This document shows positions 10,690 to 20,349 of a DNA stretch of 64,000 nt, in pieces. Location of the stretch: the NCBI GenBank assembly GCA_002778195.1, contig PCDI01000008.1, forward strand, positions 1,050,655-1,114,654, in the 5' to 3' direction. The notes below the pieces were generated by a model. The model was not told the origin of the DNA. It saw only the letters and a program-made list of their open reading frames with translations, and ran no database searches. Both the position numbers and the translations under genes were made by a program. Source of the stretch: Raffaelea ambrosiae (lineage: Eukaryota; Ascomycota; Sordariomycetes; Ophiostomatales; Ophiostomataceae). Positions within the stretch are counted from its first letter, which is position 1. Each line of letters begins with the position of its first letter.

Positions 10690-11232
10690 GGTGGCATAAC
10701 GGTGTTGGGGGAAGAGAGAGAAATAGAAAAGAAAAATGAAAGAAACGACTACAAAACCAAACCAAGACGACATATACATGACGAAAGTCAAGGCAAGTAG
10801 ACATCTGATGTGGGGATTGGTGCTACTCGACAGCCACATTTCGTCATGTCTCTTTTATTTCCTTACTTTTTTTTTTATCATTTTATCATGTACATGTATT
10901 TTGAAGGTAGAGAGTGGAATATTAGTTACTCACTATGATTTCATTTTTGGACCGAAAACGAGGCTAGCTTACATGACGACAGCATCGACACGACATCTAC
11001 GGCCACAACCAACAAGGCGTTTTTACGGACGAAGCTGGACACTAGTCATTAGGGCTCGCACACATTGTCGAAAAGGAAAGACGAGAAGAAAAAAAATTTG
11101 CCTCTGTCTTCTACTAATTCTGCTTCTTTTTCATTTTGCTTTTGCCTTCCTAACGCAAGATACAACCAACACACGAGATACAGCACACAACACCAAACAT
11201 TCAAGATACGATCCAAACAGAAACGAGAAGAA
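10690..11232. other. Intergenic region, no gene seen
   Basis: AT-richer spacer between the complex I gene and the acidic repeat protein. It holds the 3' flank of the former and probably the promoter and leader of the latter. I see no conserved reading frame or clear regulatory site. Confidence 0.6.
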
Positions 11233-12654
11233 ATGGTTTCGAGAAAGGGGAAAATGTCAGGGGATCCAATCCGGGCACCTAGGCCACAACGTCTACGTTT
11301 TGCCAACGGCAACGTGCCGGATATGGCGAATCTTAATCTGCCCTACTCTTCATCGCCAGAGCTGGCAGACAACCTTGAGGACGACCACATTGTGGCAGTG
11401 GAGGGCCGTCACGTTTCGCCTTCAGACTCCGTGGGGACGTTGGAGCATTTTGGGCCTCACCATCCCGGCCCTATCAACAACGCAGACGTCCAGTTTGAAG
11501 TACCGAGGCATGCCCACAGCTACAACACTGTCTCCCTTCCGCTCCCCATCGCCCACAACAACTCGAGCATGCCGTACATGTCCCAGCAGGAGACTGCCGT
11601 CAATGAGGAGTCTGTGAGCGAGGAGGAGTCCACGCAGGAGGAACAAGGACCGAGCGAGGCTGTTCTCCCCGAGATTCGCCAGCGCCCCCTCCACCCCAGC
11701 CTGGCCTGTGACCGCCGCGGCCAGAGACAGTGGAACCGCCAGGAGCGCATGGTGAACGGCATCTCTCTCAACGACTCTACTCCCATGGACACCCTCCTGC
11801 GACGCATCCGCATGCCCGCGCAGGGGCAGAGCGCTCGCGAGGCTCGGCAGCGCGCCAATGAGGCCGTCGAGGCAGAGTTGCTCCGTGGTTACATGGCAGG
11901 CCAGGGCCTGACACATCTGTCTGGTGGCGAGCAGACTGCCCAGGCTGTCCGGGCTTTCGAAGCTGCTCAGGCTGCCAGGGCTCTGGAGGACCAGGCGATG
12001 CACGCTCCCGTGTCTGCAAATTCCGGACCGTCGAGCAGCGGCAGCGAGGAGTCGCCGTCGGACTCCGAGAACGAGTCAACCACTCCGGAGCCCAGTTCGT
12101 CGGTCACCAACGATGGTGATATGGACGAAGACTACGAAAACCACGACAACTCTGACTACTATACCGATATATCGTCGGACACTGATGGTTCGTCAGACAC
12201 CGATGAATCTTTCGACAATTTTCTCGACCTCCATGTTTATCTCGACCTCCATGTTTATCTCGACCTCGGTAATGAAGTCGGTATTTATGTCGACATTGAT
12301 CATTATTTCGACATCATCGATGATTTATTTGACGTCGATATTCATTTGAACACTAATGATATTTTCGTTATCGATGACTCTTCCGACACTGATATTTCCT
12401 CTGATTCTCTCGACACCGATGATTCGTCTGAGAGCGATGATCTTTTCGACACCAATGGTTCGTCTGAGAGCGATGATACTCTCGACACCGATGATTCGTT
12501 TGAGAGCGATGATTTTCTCGACACCGATGATTCGTCTGAGAGCGATGATTTTCTCGACACCGATGATTCGTTTGAGAGCGATGATTTTCTCGACACCGAT
12601 GATTCGTCTGNGAGNGATGATTCTCTCGACAGCGTTCTTACCACTCGTGACTAA
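11233..12654 (+). CDS. Orphan protein with acidic 12-residue tandem repeats
   Basis: A single frame of 473 residues from ATG 11233 to TAA; the frame is open to 11065, and MSGDP at 11254 is another possible start. I recognise no family. The first 290 or so residues use GC-ending codons and include a helical Ala/Arg/Glu segment (about residues 180-260, AREARQRANEAVEAELL and EQTAQAVRAFEAAQAARALE). Then comes a Ser/Glu/Asp linker, an odd hydrophobic-acidic stretch in AT-richer DNA (LDLHVYLDLHVYLDL), and a C-terminal array of the unit DSSESDDFLDTD. The serines lie in S-x-x-D/E contexts that suit casein kinase 2. There is no signal peptide or clear membrane segment. Two undetermined bases fall in the last repeat. 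Its neighbours give no functional clue. Confidence 0.6.
   Translation: MVSRKGKMSGDPIRAPRPQRLRFANGNVPDMANLNLPYSSSPELADNLEDDHIVAVEGRHVSPSDSVGTLEHFGPHHPGPINNADVQFEVPRHAHSYNTVSLPLPIAHNNSSMPYMSQQETAVNEESVSEEESTQEEQGPSEAVLPEIRQRPLHPSLACDRRGQRQWNRQERMVNGISLNDSTPMDTLLRRIRMPAQGQSAREARQRANEAVEAELLRGYMAGQGLTHLSGGEQTAQAVRAFEAAQAARALEDQAMHAPVSANSGPSSSGSEESPSDSENESTTPEPSSSVTNDGDMDEDYENHDNSDYYTDISSDTDGSSDTDESFDNFLDLHVYLDLHVYLDLGNEVGIYVDIDHYFDIIDDLFDVDIHLNTNDIFVIDDSSDTDISSDSLDTDDSSESDDLFDTNGSSESDDTLDTDDSFESDDFLDTDDSSESDDFLDTDDSFESDDFLDTDDSSXXDDSLDSVLTTRD
12409..12642 (+). repeat. 36-bp coding tandem repeat, six full copies plus a half
   Basis: Units start at 12409, 12445, 12481, 12517, 12553 and 12589, followed by an 18-bp remnant. 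Copies alternate between encoding DSSESDD and DSFESDD, so there is a 72-bp higher order. Bases 12611 and 12615 are N, which suggests that copy number and sequence here are uncertain in the assembly. As the unit is a multiple of three and lacks stops, several other frames are open across it by chance. Confidence 0.95.
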
Positions 12655-13812
12655 GTCTACGGTCAAAAATCTTGGCGACAGCGACACTTTTATGGATGCT
12701 GAGACTCTCGGTGGCAACGAGAGAGTCCCTTTAGTGAATCAGGCCACCACGCCAGCAAAGTGTCTGACAAGGCCGATAAAGCTAGGCTGAGTCCCGGTTT
12801 TCTCAAACGACCAACTTGGCGGCACCGATCTGCATCACCTTGACCACCCGGAGGACATCGAGGCTGTCTATGGTATGCCATGCGACACTTGTAGTGACTC
12901 CAGAAGCTCCACCAACATAGCGCAGGGAATCGTGGCGGGACTCCAGCTGTGCTTTCTGGGAGGCAAGGACGAGGGCGATGGCGATGGCGAGGTGTTGCGT
13001 TTTTAGAGGGGAAACGAAACCTCGAAACTTTCTAGAAGCATCGCATCGGAGCATCGGGGCATCACGATTCAACGCCACAAGCACATACACACACAATTGA
13101 TTTTGAAAAATCGAGCAAAACCTTCTAAGAGCAAAGCAAAGGCCAGCCAAGCCGGGGGGGGGTAATCACATATAACACGGCATCGATGGAAGAATAGGCT
13201 CGCTTGGTCTCTTGCTGCTTCGTTTTTTCTGATCAAGTCATTCTGTCTGGTGAAAATTTTTATTAGTTATACTTAAGTCGTTAAGTGTCGGACAGTCCGA
13301 TGCCTGCAAGCTTTAAACAGCATTATGCCTTTCATGTAGACGAATATCATCATAGCATCAATATGATTTCTCCCCCCCTTCTTCTTTTCAAAAGCGAATT
13401 GTCTGTTTCTTGTCATTTCCTCTTTCTCCTCGTTGCAAGTGGCAGTATCCAGTTGTATTCACCAAATTTCCCTCACGCATGTCGGTGTAAGTCGGTCCTT
13501 TCGGAAAGAGCGACGCACAGAGACCCGGCAGGATGTTCCTTCCAAAAGGGGTACCCGCTTCCGCCTCCACTTGCCCTTCCGGAAGGCTGGTTCCAGCTTG
13601 GGGGCTGCTCTTGACCTTACATAACGGCGGCTTTTGACTGGAACAAAGAGCCCCAAATCCCCTCCACTCTTGGTGTTATCTTCGGTATTTGTTTGCGCCC
13701 AAGAACCGACGGCGGGGTAGCTTCTCTTCCTCGCCAAAAAAAAAGCCAAAAAAAAAAAAACAAAGCAAGCTCCTGTACATTTCACCAAACAAACAAGGCC
13801 ATTGTCGGCTTG
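12655..13812. other. Intergenic region upstream of glyoxalase I
   Basis: Balanced-composition sequence with a short A run near 13740-13760 and no conserved frame. The promoter and leader of the glyoxalase gene must lie in its right half. Confidence 0.6.
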
Positions 13813-15231
13813 ATGAACGTGGTGCGCACATTTTCTCGTCTGAGGAGCTCAACCGCTGTGCTTTTTGTCCCACCGAAGCAGTCATTCCGTGCGCCTGTGG
13901 CGAGACTCTTTGCAACCATGGCGGCCACAGATACCCAGAAATACAAGTTCAATCACACGATGTAAGCATGCCAGGGAGAGGAGAATTGAGGGGAGGGAGA
14001 GAGTGTGTGTGAGGAGTGTCATTGGAGCTAATGGCAACCGCAGGATTCGTGTGAAGGACCCAAAGAGATCAGGTAGGGCCATGTTGGGGATGCGAGCTTT
14101 GAGGTCGAATAGGCGTCGAGGAAGAAGTCGAGATTGAAAAAAAAAAAAAAATGAAAAAAAAAACCCGAGGAGAAAGAGGACGTGCAGAAGTGAGCAGTTG
14201 TGCAGAATTGACGAGTTGTTTTTTTTGCCAATGGCTGACCCCGGCAGTCAAATTTTACGAGTTCCTGGGCATGAAGACGATCCGCAAGCTGGAGTTTCCT
14301 GAAGCCAAGTTTGATCTCTACTTTCTCGCCTACGACTCGCCCACGGCGCTGTCGGCTGGCAACAAGGTTTTTGACCGCGAGGGTCTCGTCGAGCTGACGC
14401 ACAACTACGGCACGGAGAACGACGCCAACTACACGGTCAACAACGGCAACAAGGAGCCGCACCGCGGCTTCGGCCACACGTGCATCTCGGTCGACAACAT
14501 CCAGGCGGCCTGCCAGCGGCTCGAGGACGCCGGCTACACGTTCCAGAAGAAGCTGACCGACGGGCGCATGCGGCACATTGCTTTCGTGCTGGACCCTGAC
14601 GGCTACTGGGTCGAAGTGATTGGACAGAAGCCGCTGGAGGCAACGGAGACGGTGACGACGACGGACGTGACGACGTACCGCATGAACCACACGATGATCC
14701 GGGTCAAGGACGCGGAAAAGTCGATCAAGTTCTACGAGGAGGTGATGGGGATGAAGCTGATGCGGACGGCGCCGAGCCCGGCAGCCAAGTTCACCAACTA
14801 CTTTTTGGGCTACGCGGGCAAGCAAGGGATGCCGCCGGACGAGTCGCAGATGGCGTTCCGGGAGGGTCTGCTGGAGCTGACGTGGAACTGGGGCACCGAG
14901 AAGGACGAGGCGTTCAGCTACCACGACGGCAACAAGGAGCCGCAAGGATTCGGACATATTTGTAAGGACCCCTCGCCTTTTCCTCCCTATTTTTTTTTAT
15001 TTTTTTTTTCTTTTCTTTTCTTTTTTTTTGGACGGCAGTGTACTAACCCCATCAGGCGTCGCTGTCGACAACTTGGAGGCCGCGTGCGCGCGGTTCGAGG
15101 ATCTCAAGGTCAAATGGAAGAAGCGCTTGACGGACGGACGCATGAAGAACGTGGCCTTTGTGCTGGACCCTGACGGCTACTGGGTGGAGATTGTGCAGAA
15201 CGAGGAACTTGCCGGTAAAGACAACTTTTGA
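13813..15231 (+). CDS. GLO1: Glyoxalase I (lactoylglutathione lyase), two-domain, possible dual targeting
   Basis: It converts the methylglyoxal-glutathione hemithioacetal to S-lactoylglutathione. Exons are 13813-13961, 14044-14072 (29 nt), 14248-14961 and 15056-15231. The protein is 355 residues from ATG 13813 or 320 from ATG 13918. Two tandem VOC domains are present, as in yeast Glo1. Metal-ligand positions are seen in both: YKFNHT with REGLVEL, and RMNHT with REGLLEL, followed by GFGH and GYWVE in each half. The final intron has a perfect TACTAAC branch site. The first 35 residues before the second ATG (NVVRTFSRLRSS...ARLFAT) are basic and hydroxylated with no acids, like a mitochondrial presequence, while the second start gives the usual cytosolic length. 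The 29-nt exon encodes the IRVKDPKRS segment and is required by homology. Confidence 0.96.
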
Positions 15232-16160
15232 TGCAGGGTGGGATATTGTTCTCTTTTGGGGGGGAGGGCATCTGTTTCGATTATTGTGACTAACTTGGCC
15301 AAAAGATCAAGACAAGTACAAGTTGTGAAGACCGGGTTGGACTGTTCTCAAAAAAAAAAAAAAAAGTGAGGGCTGTTCTTGTGAAAGCTCCAGTGAGCTT
15401 GGTGTCTAGAATTTGTACAGGCTCTCCGAGAGTCTCTGGCATGAATTGCGCAGCATAGCTGCCAACAGGATTCAGATAATGTTGCACCGTGCAAACACGT
15501 CACAGTGGTTGCAACCGACTGGTTTGTTTTTCGTGTGTGGTGCCCTTCCAGTGGTTCGTCCTTACTTTGTTCTTTGCTTCACACAACTCGGCTCAATGTT
15601 GTCTCACCCCGTGCAAACTCGGTACAGACACTGTTGCCATTGCCCGTCTACATTCGTGGTTGCTGGGAAGGAGACGTCATAGTGTGGATGCTGGGCGAAC
15701 CATTTGATTGGTGTAGGGAAGCAAAAAATAAAAATAAAAATAAAAAAACACACAAGCTTCATTTTCGTGTAGACGAACTCTCTTTGAATGATGCCAAGCG
15801 CATCCCAGAATTCGACAGCACATCTAGGACGAAGCCCAACTGCCAACGCACCAGCACAATAAAACACGGAGCTTGCCAGAGTGTGCAAAAAAGGCTCGCC
15901 AGACGGCCGACAGCGCAAGGCTCTGTCCACCAACACAAATATACATGAAATCTTGCATGGTTCGTTCTCGCTTTCGAGTATCAGTCCGTTGTCACTTTTT
16001 TTCCCCTAATGCTCAAAAACAGAAGTCCTCCATACAAGTTGTTGCAAACGAATGGACCGCAGATGTCCTCCAACTTGTACATACCAATCTTGGTATCGTC
16101 TTGTCTTCTCTTCAGCAGTGACATCAACACCAGCATCATTATCAGCAGCAAAAAAAAACA
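15232..16160. other. Intergenic region, no gene seen
   Basis: Spacer between two plus-strand genes. It contains A runs and AT-rich simple sequence near 15720-15750, but no conserved frame or recognisable RNA. Confidence 0.6.
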
Positions 16161-17144
16161 ATGTCTCTCCACAGAGAACTCGCGCGGATCGATGACCTAC
16201 AACATCTGCTGTTCTCGGCCACTTACCAGCTCGAACGCGCTTTCACATCCATGACCGAGAGATTGCGCGGAACCGACGCATTCAAGGACGTCTTGCCGAT
16301 TTCACGCAAAATACAGAGTTTGATGCACCGGCTGACGGAGGCCAGCAAGGCTGCCGATGCGGACGTCTCGTATATTTACCTTCAGTACCAGAATGTTCAG
16401 CCGACGGATGAAATCGCGTGGATAGAAGAGGCCAGCAAGATCAAAGGACCAGCGGAGCCACGCCACGACACCCTCGATGCGTTTCCGCAAGACACCCTCG
16501 ATGCGTTGCCGCAAGACACCCTGGATGCGTTTCCGCAATTCGCCCGCCTGCCGGCCGAGCTGCAGCTGAAAATCTGGGAGGCCGCCGTCGTGCAGGTGCC
16601 GTGTCCGCACTACTTTACCGACGCGTGCAGCCGCGAGCTCGACGACCGAGCGCTGTGGGCGACCTGCCGGGCCTCTCGCTGGACGGTGGAACACGCATAT
16701 GCCAAGCAGCGCCAGGACTTTGCCACAGGACCGATGTCGCGAGCGCCTTGCGGATGTGTTGTTTCCAGGCTGGTCCGCAGGGATCACAATACGTACCACC
16801 ATCTGTTGCTCAGTCTTCATACAGCCATGCTGCGCATGGTCGAGACGCTGCAGGATGCGGACCGAGGCGTCCGGCAGGCGCTTCGCCAGCTGGACGGCAT
16901 CTTTGAGCAGCAAAGTCTCGTCTGTCGAAGCCAGATAGTGAAGGGCCTGGCGGGCCTCTATGACATCAGCACTGGGCCCGGTCCTTGGCTCGGATTTGCT
17001 TTTCCCGTCGCCGACCTCACGTTCCGTCCCGAGCTGCGGCTGGACAGGTTCTACTACAAGAAAGGGACAGCAGTAGAACAGAGGTTGAAGATTGTCAAGG
17101 AGGACTCGCTCCAGCCATGCACCTCCGGAGCGTATACAGCTTAA
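16161..17144 (+). CDS. 2EXR-domain protein of unknown function
   Basis: A 327-residue, apparently intronless gene starting directly after an A-rich leader. Residues 1-90 look helical. Three copies of the octapeptide DTLDA(F/L)PQ follow at about 103-126. Then comes a 2EXR-type domain at about 126-190, recognised by FARLPAELQLKIWEAAV and the later LWATCRASRWTVEHAY; this fungal domain is related in layout to the F-box and is common in large lineage-specific families. The C-terminal half has no known motif. No transmembrane segment or signal peptide is visible. A role as a substrate adaptor is sometimes suggested for such proteins, but nothing here tests that. Confidence 0.8.
   Translation: MSLHRELARIDDLQHLLFSATYQLERAFTSMTERLRGTDAFKDVLPISRKIQSLMHRLTEASKAADADVSYIYLQYQNVQPTDEIAWIEEASKIKGPAEPRHDTLDAFPQDTLDALPQDTLDAFPQFARLPAELQLKIWEAAVVQVPCPHYFTDACSRELDDRALWATCRASRWTVEHAYAKQRQDFATGPMSRAPCGCVVSRLVRRDHNTYHHLLLSLHTAMLRMVETLQDADRGVRQALRQLDGIFEQQSLVCRSQIVKGLAGLYDISTGPGPWLGFAFPVADLTFRPELRLDRFYYKKGTAVEQRLKIVKEDSLQPCTSGAYTA
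16467..16538 (+). repeat. 24-bp in-frame tandem repeat, three copies
   Basis: Units at 16467-16490, 16491-16514 and 16515-16538 differ by one or two bases and encode DTLDAFPQ, DTLDALPQ and DTLDAFPQ immediately before the 2EXR domain. Confidence 0.95.
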
Positions 17145-18261
17145 CGATTGCGAGCCGGAAGTTGTCCACCACTCAACGCATGTGTAAATAATGATAGGTT
17201 CATCAGACGAATACGATTGATCAGGAACTCTTTGCAGATCTCGTGATACTCCAGCCGGATCGTGAGGTTAAGCCCATGGAACGTGAGAGAAATGACGAGA
17301 ACAATGCATCGCCTTGTCTTTTCCTTCCTTCTTTCTTCTTATGTTTCTCATTCTTCATCTTATTTTTCTTTGCCCCTGCTGCCGAACCCCAAACACGGAA
17401 ACCCGAGCAATACAGCGAGTTGCCCGTCTTTTCCACATGCAACCAATAAAACAGATGAAACCCCAACGTCCGCCCAGCTTCGCCCAGCTTTTGCCCAACT
17501 CTTTTCGCTTTGGCCCTGACTCCATGCAGTGGCAGTGTAGCCTCGCACAGAACCCCACGTTTCTCCCCAGAGGAAAGACGAGGAAAACCAACAACCAGCC
17601 CAGGCGAATCAGATCGATCGCCACCCGAAGTCCTGAACAAGCCTAGTTTCCATTCTTCTTCTCAATGCTCCATTCCCCTTCTCTGGCTTCCCCAGATCCC
17701 GCCTTGGCCCGCCCTCGTTCACCCCACACCATTCGTCTTAGACAATTGTATTAGTTCTCTTTGACTCGTCTGGCCAGACAGGTTCGCCAGAACAGAGCAG
17801 ACCAGCCACATCCAGGGGACCTCTCTTTGCATGCAGCACCCCTCGTCTACCCCCCTTCAGCAGCGATGTCGCAGCTTTGGCCCCCATGTCCCGTCCCTCA
17901 TCCTTGGGCCAGGACCGGGTTCGTAACACTTGGAATAGTTGCATAGAGTACTGCGGGTGTTACACCGCCAAACAAGCGACCCAAGAGGGCGAACTCGCAC
18001 CAGCAGTCCGAGACTGGGAATCGTCGTTGTTTTTTTTCTCTGCACGTGGTGGCCCAAGAAGGGCAGTCTTTTTCTTTTCTTTTATTCTCTGTCTGTCCTC
18101 CCCCCTAAGAGTGTTCTTTCCCGTTGGTTTGTCTTGTTCTTTCCGGGTCCAGTTGTCCACCCATAGACTTCCATAGAGTCTTGCCAACGAGTCTCACTGT
18201 CTCAAGGCTTCTAAGAACCATAGTCTTTTCTGATCTTGCTTTCCTGGGCTATCCCTCCCCA
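17145..18261. other. Intergenic region upstream of phosphoglycerate dehydrogenase
   Basis: The plus strand is pyrimidine-rich near 17310-17370 and 18030-18170, as is common in fungal promoters and leaders. No conserved frame is seen. An AAG/TTG-initiated extension of the dehydrogenase frame to 18124 is possible but has no ATG. Confidence 0.6.
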
Positions 18262-20349
18262 ATGGCCCCTTCTGCTCTCGTGGATGGCCCATTGCCGGCC
18301 CAAAACGGCGGCTCCGCCGTGGTCGACGACAACGACGACGACACTAATGTGATCCGCATTCTTGTTGCCGAGAAAGTCTCTCCCGACGGACTCGCTCTCC
18401 TGGCGGCGGGCGGAGGAGAAGAGAAGAAGAACAAGAAGAAGGAGGGGGACAACAACAGCAACAACAGCAACAGCGGCAGTGGCAGTGGCAGTGGCAGTGG
18501 CAGTGGCAGTGGCAGTGGCAGTGGCAGTGGCAGTGGCACTCATCGCCGCTACCAGGTCGACATCCGCGTCGGCCTCGCCCCTGCCGACCTCGTCGCCGCC
18601 ATCCCGGCCTACCACGCCCTCATTGTCCGCTCCGAGACCAAGGTCACGGCCGCTGTGCTGGCGGCCGGCCGCAAGCTCAAGGTGGTCGCCCGCGCCGGCG
18701 TCGGCGTCGACAACATCGACGTCGACGCGGCCACGGCGCACGGCATCGTCGTGGTCAACTCGCCGGCGGGCAACATCCGCGCCGCTGCCGAGCACACCAT
18801 GGCCCTGCTGCTGGCCACGGCGCGCCACATTGGCGCCGCCGACGCGTCGGTCAAGCGGGCCCAGTGGGCACGCAGCGCCCTGGTCGGCGTCGAGGTCGGC
18901 GGCAAGACGCTGGGCATCATCGGGCTCGGCAAGGTCGGCATGCAGGTGGCGCGCATGGCCAAGGGGCTAGGCATGCGCGTGGTGGCGCTGGACCCGTACG
19001 CCAGCGCCGAGGTGGCGCGCCAGGCCGGCGTCGAACTGCTGACGCCGCTGTCGTCGTCAGGTGTGGCCGCCTCCGAGCAAGACAAAAACGCCAACGACGC
19101 CAACGACGCCAACGACGACGACAACGGCGACGACGACGGACTCCTGGGGGTGCTCCTCCCCCAGGTCGACTTCTTGACCATCCACACGCCGCTGCTGGCC
19201 ACCACGCTCAACCTGCTGGACGAGCCGCAGCTGCGGCGCATGAAGCCGACGGCCCGCGTCCTCAACGTCGCCCGCGGCGGCGTCTACAACGAGGCCGCCC
19301 TGGTGCGCGCCCTGGACGCCGGCTGGATCGCCGGTGCGGGCATCGACGTGTTCTCGGAGGAGCCCCTGGTGGAGGGAAGCGACGCCGCCAAGCTCGCCGG
19401 CCACCCCCGCGTGGTGGCCACGCCGCACCTGGGCGCGTCCACGGTCGAGGCCCAGGAGAACGTGTCGCTGGACGTGTGCGCCCAGGTGGCCACCATCCTG
19501 GCCGGCGGGCTGCCCACGGCCGCCGTCAACGCGCCGCTGATCCTGCCGGACGAGTACCGCACGCTGCAGCCGTACGTCCGCCTGGTGGAGCGCATGGGCA
19601 GCCTGTACACGCAGCACTTTAGCCGGCGCGCGCACGGCCTGCGCCGCCGCTTCGAGCTGGTCTACCAGGGCGAGCTGGCCGCCATGAGCAACACGCGGCC
19701 GCTGCTGGCCGCGCTCATCAAGGGGCTGGTGTCGCCCATTTCAGACGCCGGCGGACGGGACGTCAACATTGTGAACGCGACCCTGATCGCCAAGGAAAAG
19801 GGACTGGCCATCCGCGAGACGCACGAGCGGAGCGGCGGCGGCGTGGATGTGGGGGCCGATGAGACGGCGAGCCTGCTGGCAGCAGCATCGGCAGCAGCAT
19901 CAGCAGCCGCCGCGACCCCCGCCACGTCGGGGGCCGCTGCCGTGTCCAGCGTCACGCTCCGGGCACAGGGGGGCGGCGCGGACGACGGCCCCGACGAGCT
20001 CATCGAGGGCTACGTCAGCGGGCAGTCCATCTTCATCAGCCGGGTGGACCGGTTTGTGGCCAACTTTACGCCGGCGGGCACGATGCTGGTGCTGCACAAC
20101 TACGACGAGCCGGGCAAGATTGGCCACGTCGGCATGGTGCTGGGCACGCACCGCATCAACATTACCTTTATGCACGTCGCGAGCCTGGACCGCAGCGTGA
20201 CCTTGCCGAGACGGCGGAGCAGCGCCACGGGGACGGAGAACGAGGCGCTGATGATCCTCGGCGTCAGCGGACCGGCGGTCACGCCGGCGGTGCTGGACGA
20301 CCTGCGCAAGTCGGAGGGTATCCTGGACGTCAGTCTGGTGAGGCTGTAG
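18262..20349 (+). CDS. serA: D-3-phosphoglycerate dehydrogenase, long form with ASB and ACT domains
   Basis: First enzyme of the phosphorylated serine pathway, oxidising 3-phosphoglycerate with NAD. The single-exon frame encodes 695 residues from ATG 18262. The NAD-binding motif GIIGLGKVGMQVA and the catalytic residues are present: Arg338 in NVARGG, Glu367 in DVFSEEP and His389 in TPHLGAST, with spacing close to that of E. coli SerA. An allosteric-substrate-binding domain (about 400-560) and a C-terminal ACT domain (LVLHNYDEPGKIGHVG to the end) follow. The protein is longer than usual because of several low-complexity insertions: a Lys/Asn/(Gly-Ser)10 stretch near residues 48-93 within the first half of the substrate-binding domain, an Asn/Asp-rich stretch at about 264-295, and Ala/Gly-rich segments around 540-580. 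Confidence 0.95.
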   Translation: MAPSALVDGPLPAQNGGSAVVDDNDDDTNVIRILVAEKVSPDGLALLAAGGGEEKKNKKKEGDNNSNNSNSGSGSGSGSGSGSGSGSGSGSGTHRRYQVDIRVGLAPADLVAAIPAYHALIVRSETKVTAAVLAAGRKLKVVARAGVGVDNIDVDAATAHGIVVVNSPAGNIRAAAEHTMALLLATARHIGAADASVKRAQWARSALVGVEVGGKTLGIIGLGKVGMQVARMAKGLGMRVVALDPYASAEVARQAGVELLTPLSSSGVAASEQDKNANDANDANDDDNGDDDGLLGVLLPQVDFLTIHTPLLATTLNLLDEPQLRRMKPTARVLNVARGGVYNEAALVRALDAGWIAGAGIDVFSEEPLVEGSDAAKLAGHPRVVATPHLGASTVEAQENVSLDVCAQVATILAGGLPTAAVNAPLILPDEYRTLQPYVRLVERMGSLYTQHFSRRAHGLRRRFELVYQGELAAMSNTRPLLAALIKGLVSPISDAGGRDVNIVNATLIAKEKGLAIRETHERSGGGVDVGADETASLLAAASAAASAAAATPATSGAAAVSSVTLRAQGGGADDGPDELIEGYVSGQSIFISRVDRFVANFTPAGTMLVLHNYDEPGKIGHVGMVLGTHRINITFMHVASLDRSVTLPRRRSSATGTENEALMILGVSGPAVTPAVLDDLRKSEGILDVSLVRL
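18475..18534 (+). repeat. (GGCAGT)10 coding repeat, Gly-Ser tract in SerA
   Basis: Ten exact GGCAGT units encode (Gly-Ser)10 and are followed by one GGCACT. The repeat is nearly pure at nucleotide level, so its length is likely to vary between strains. Confidence 0.97.

Noticed and set aside
12325..12717. Minus-strand frames across the acidic repeat array.
   Set aside because: The 36-bp unit is a multiple of three and lacks stops in several frames, so these are shadows of the plus-strand array.
18609..19635. Long antisense frames over the serA gene (and similar ones over exgD, BCKDHB and MFS).
   Set aside because: GC-rich third positions leave antisense frames open by chance; the sense frames carry the conserved motifs.
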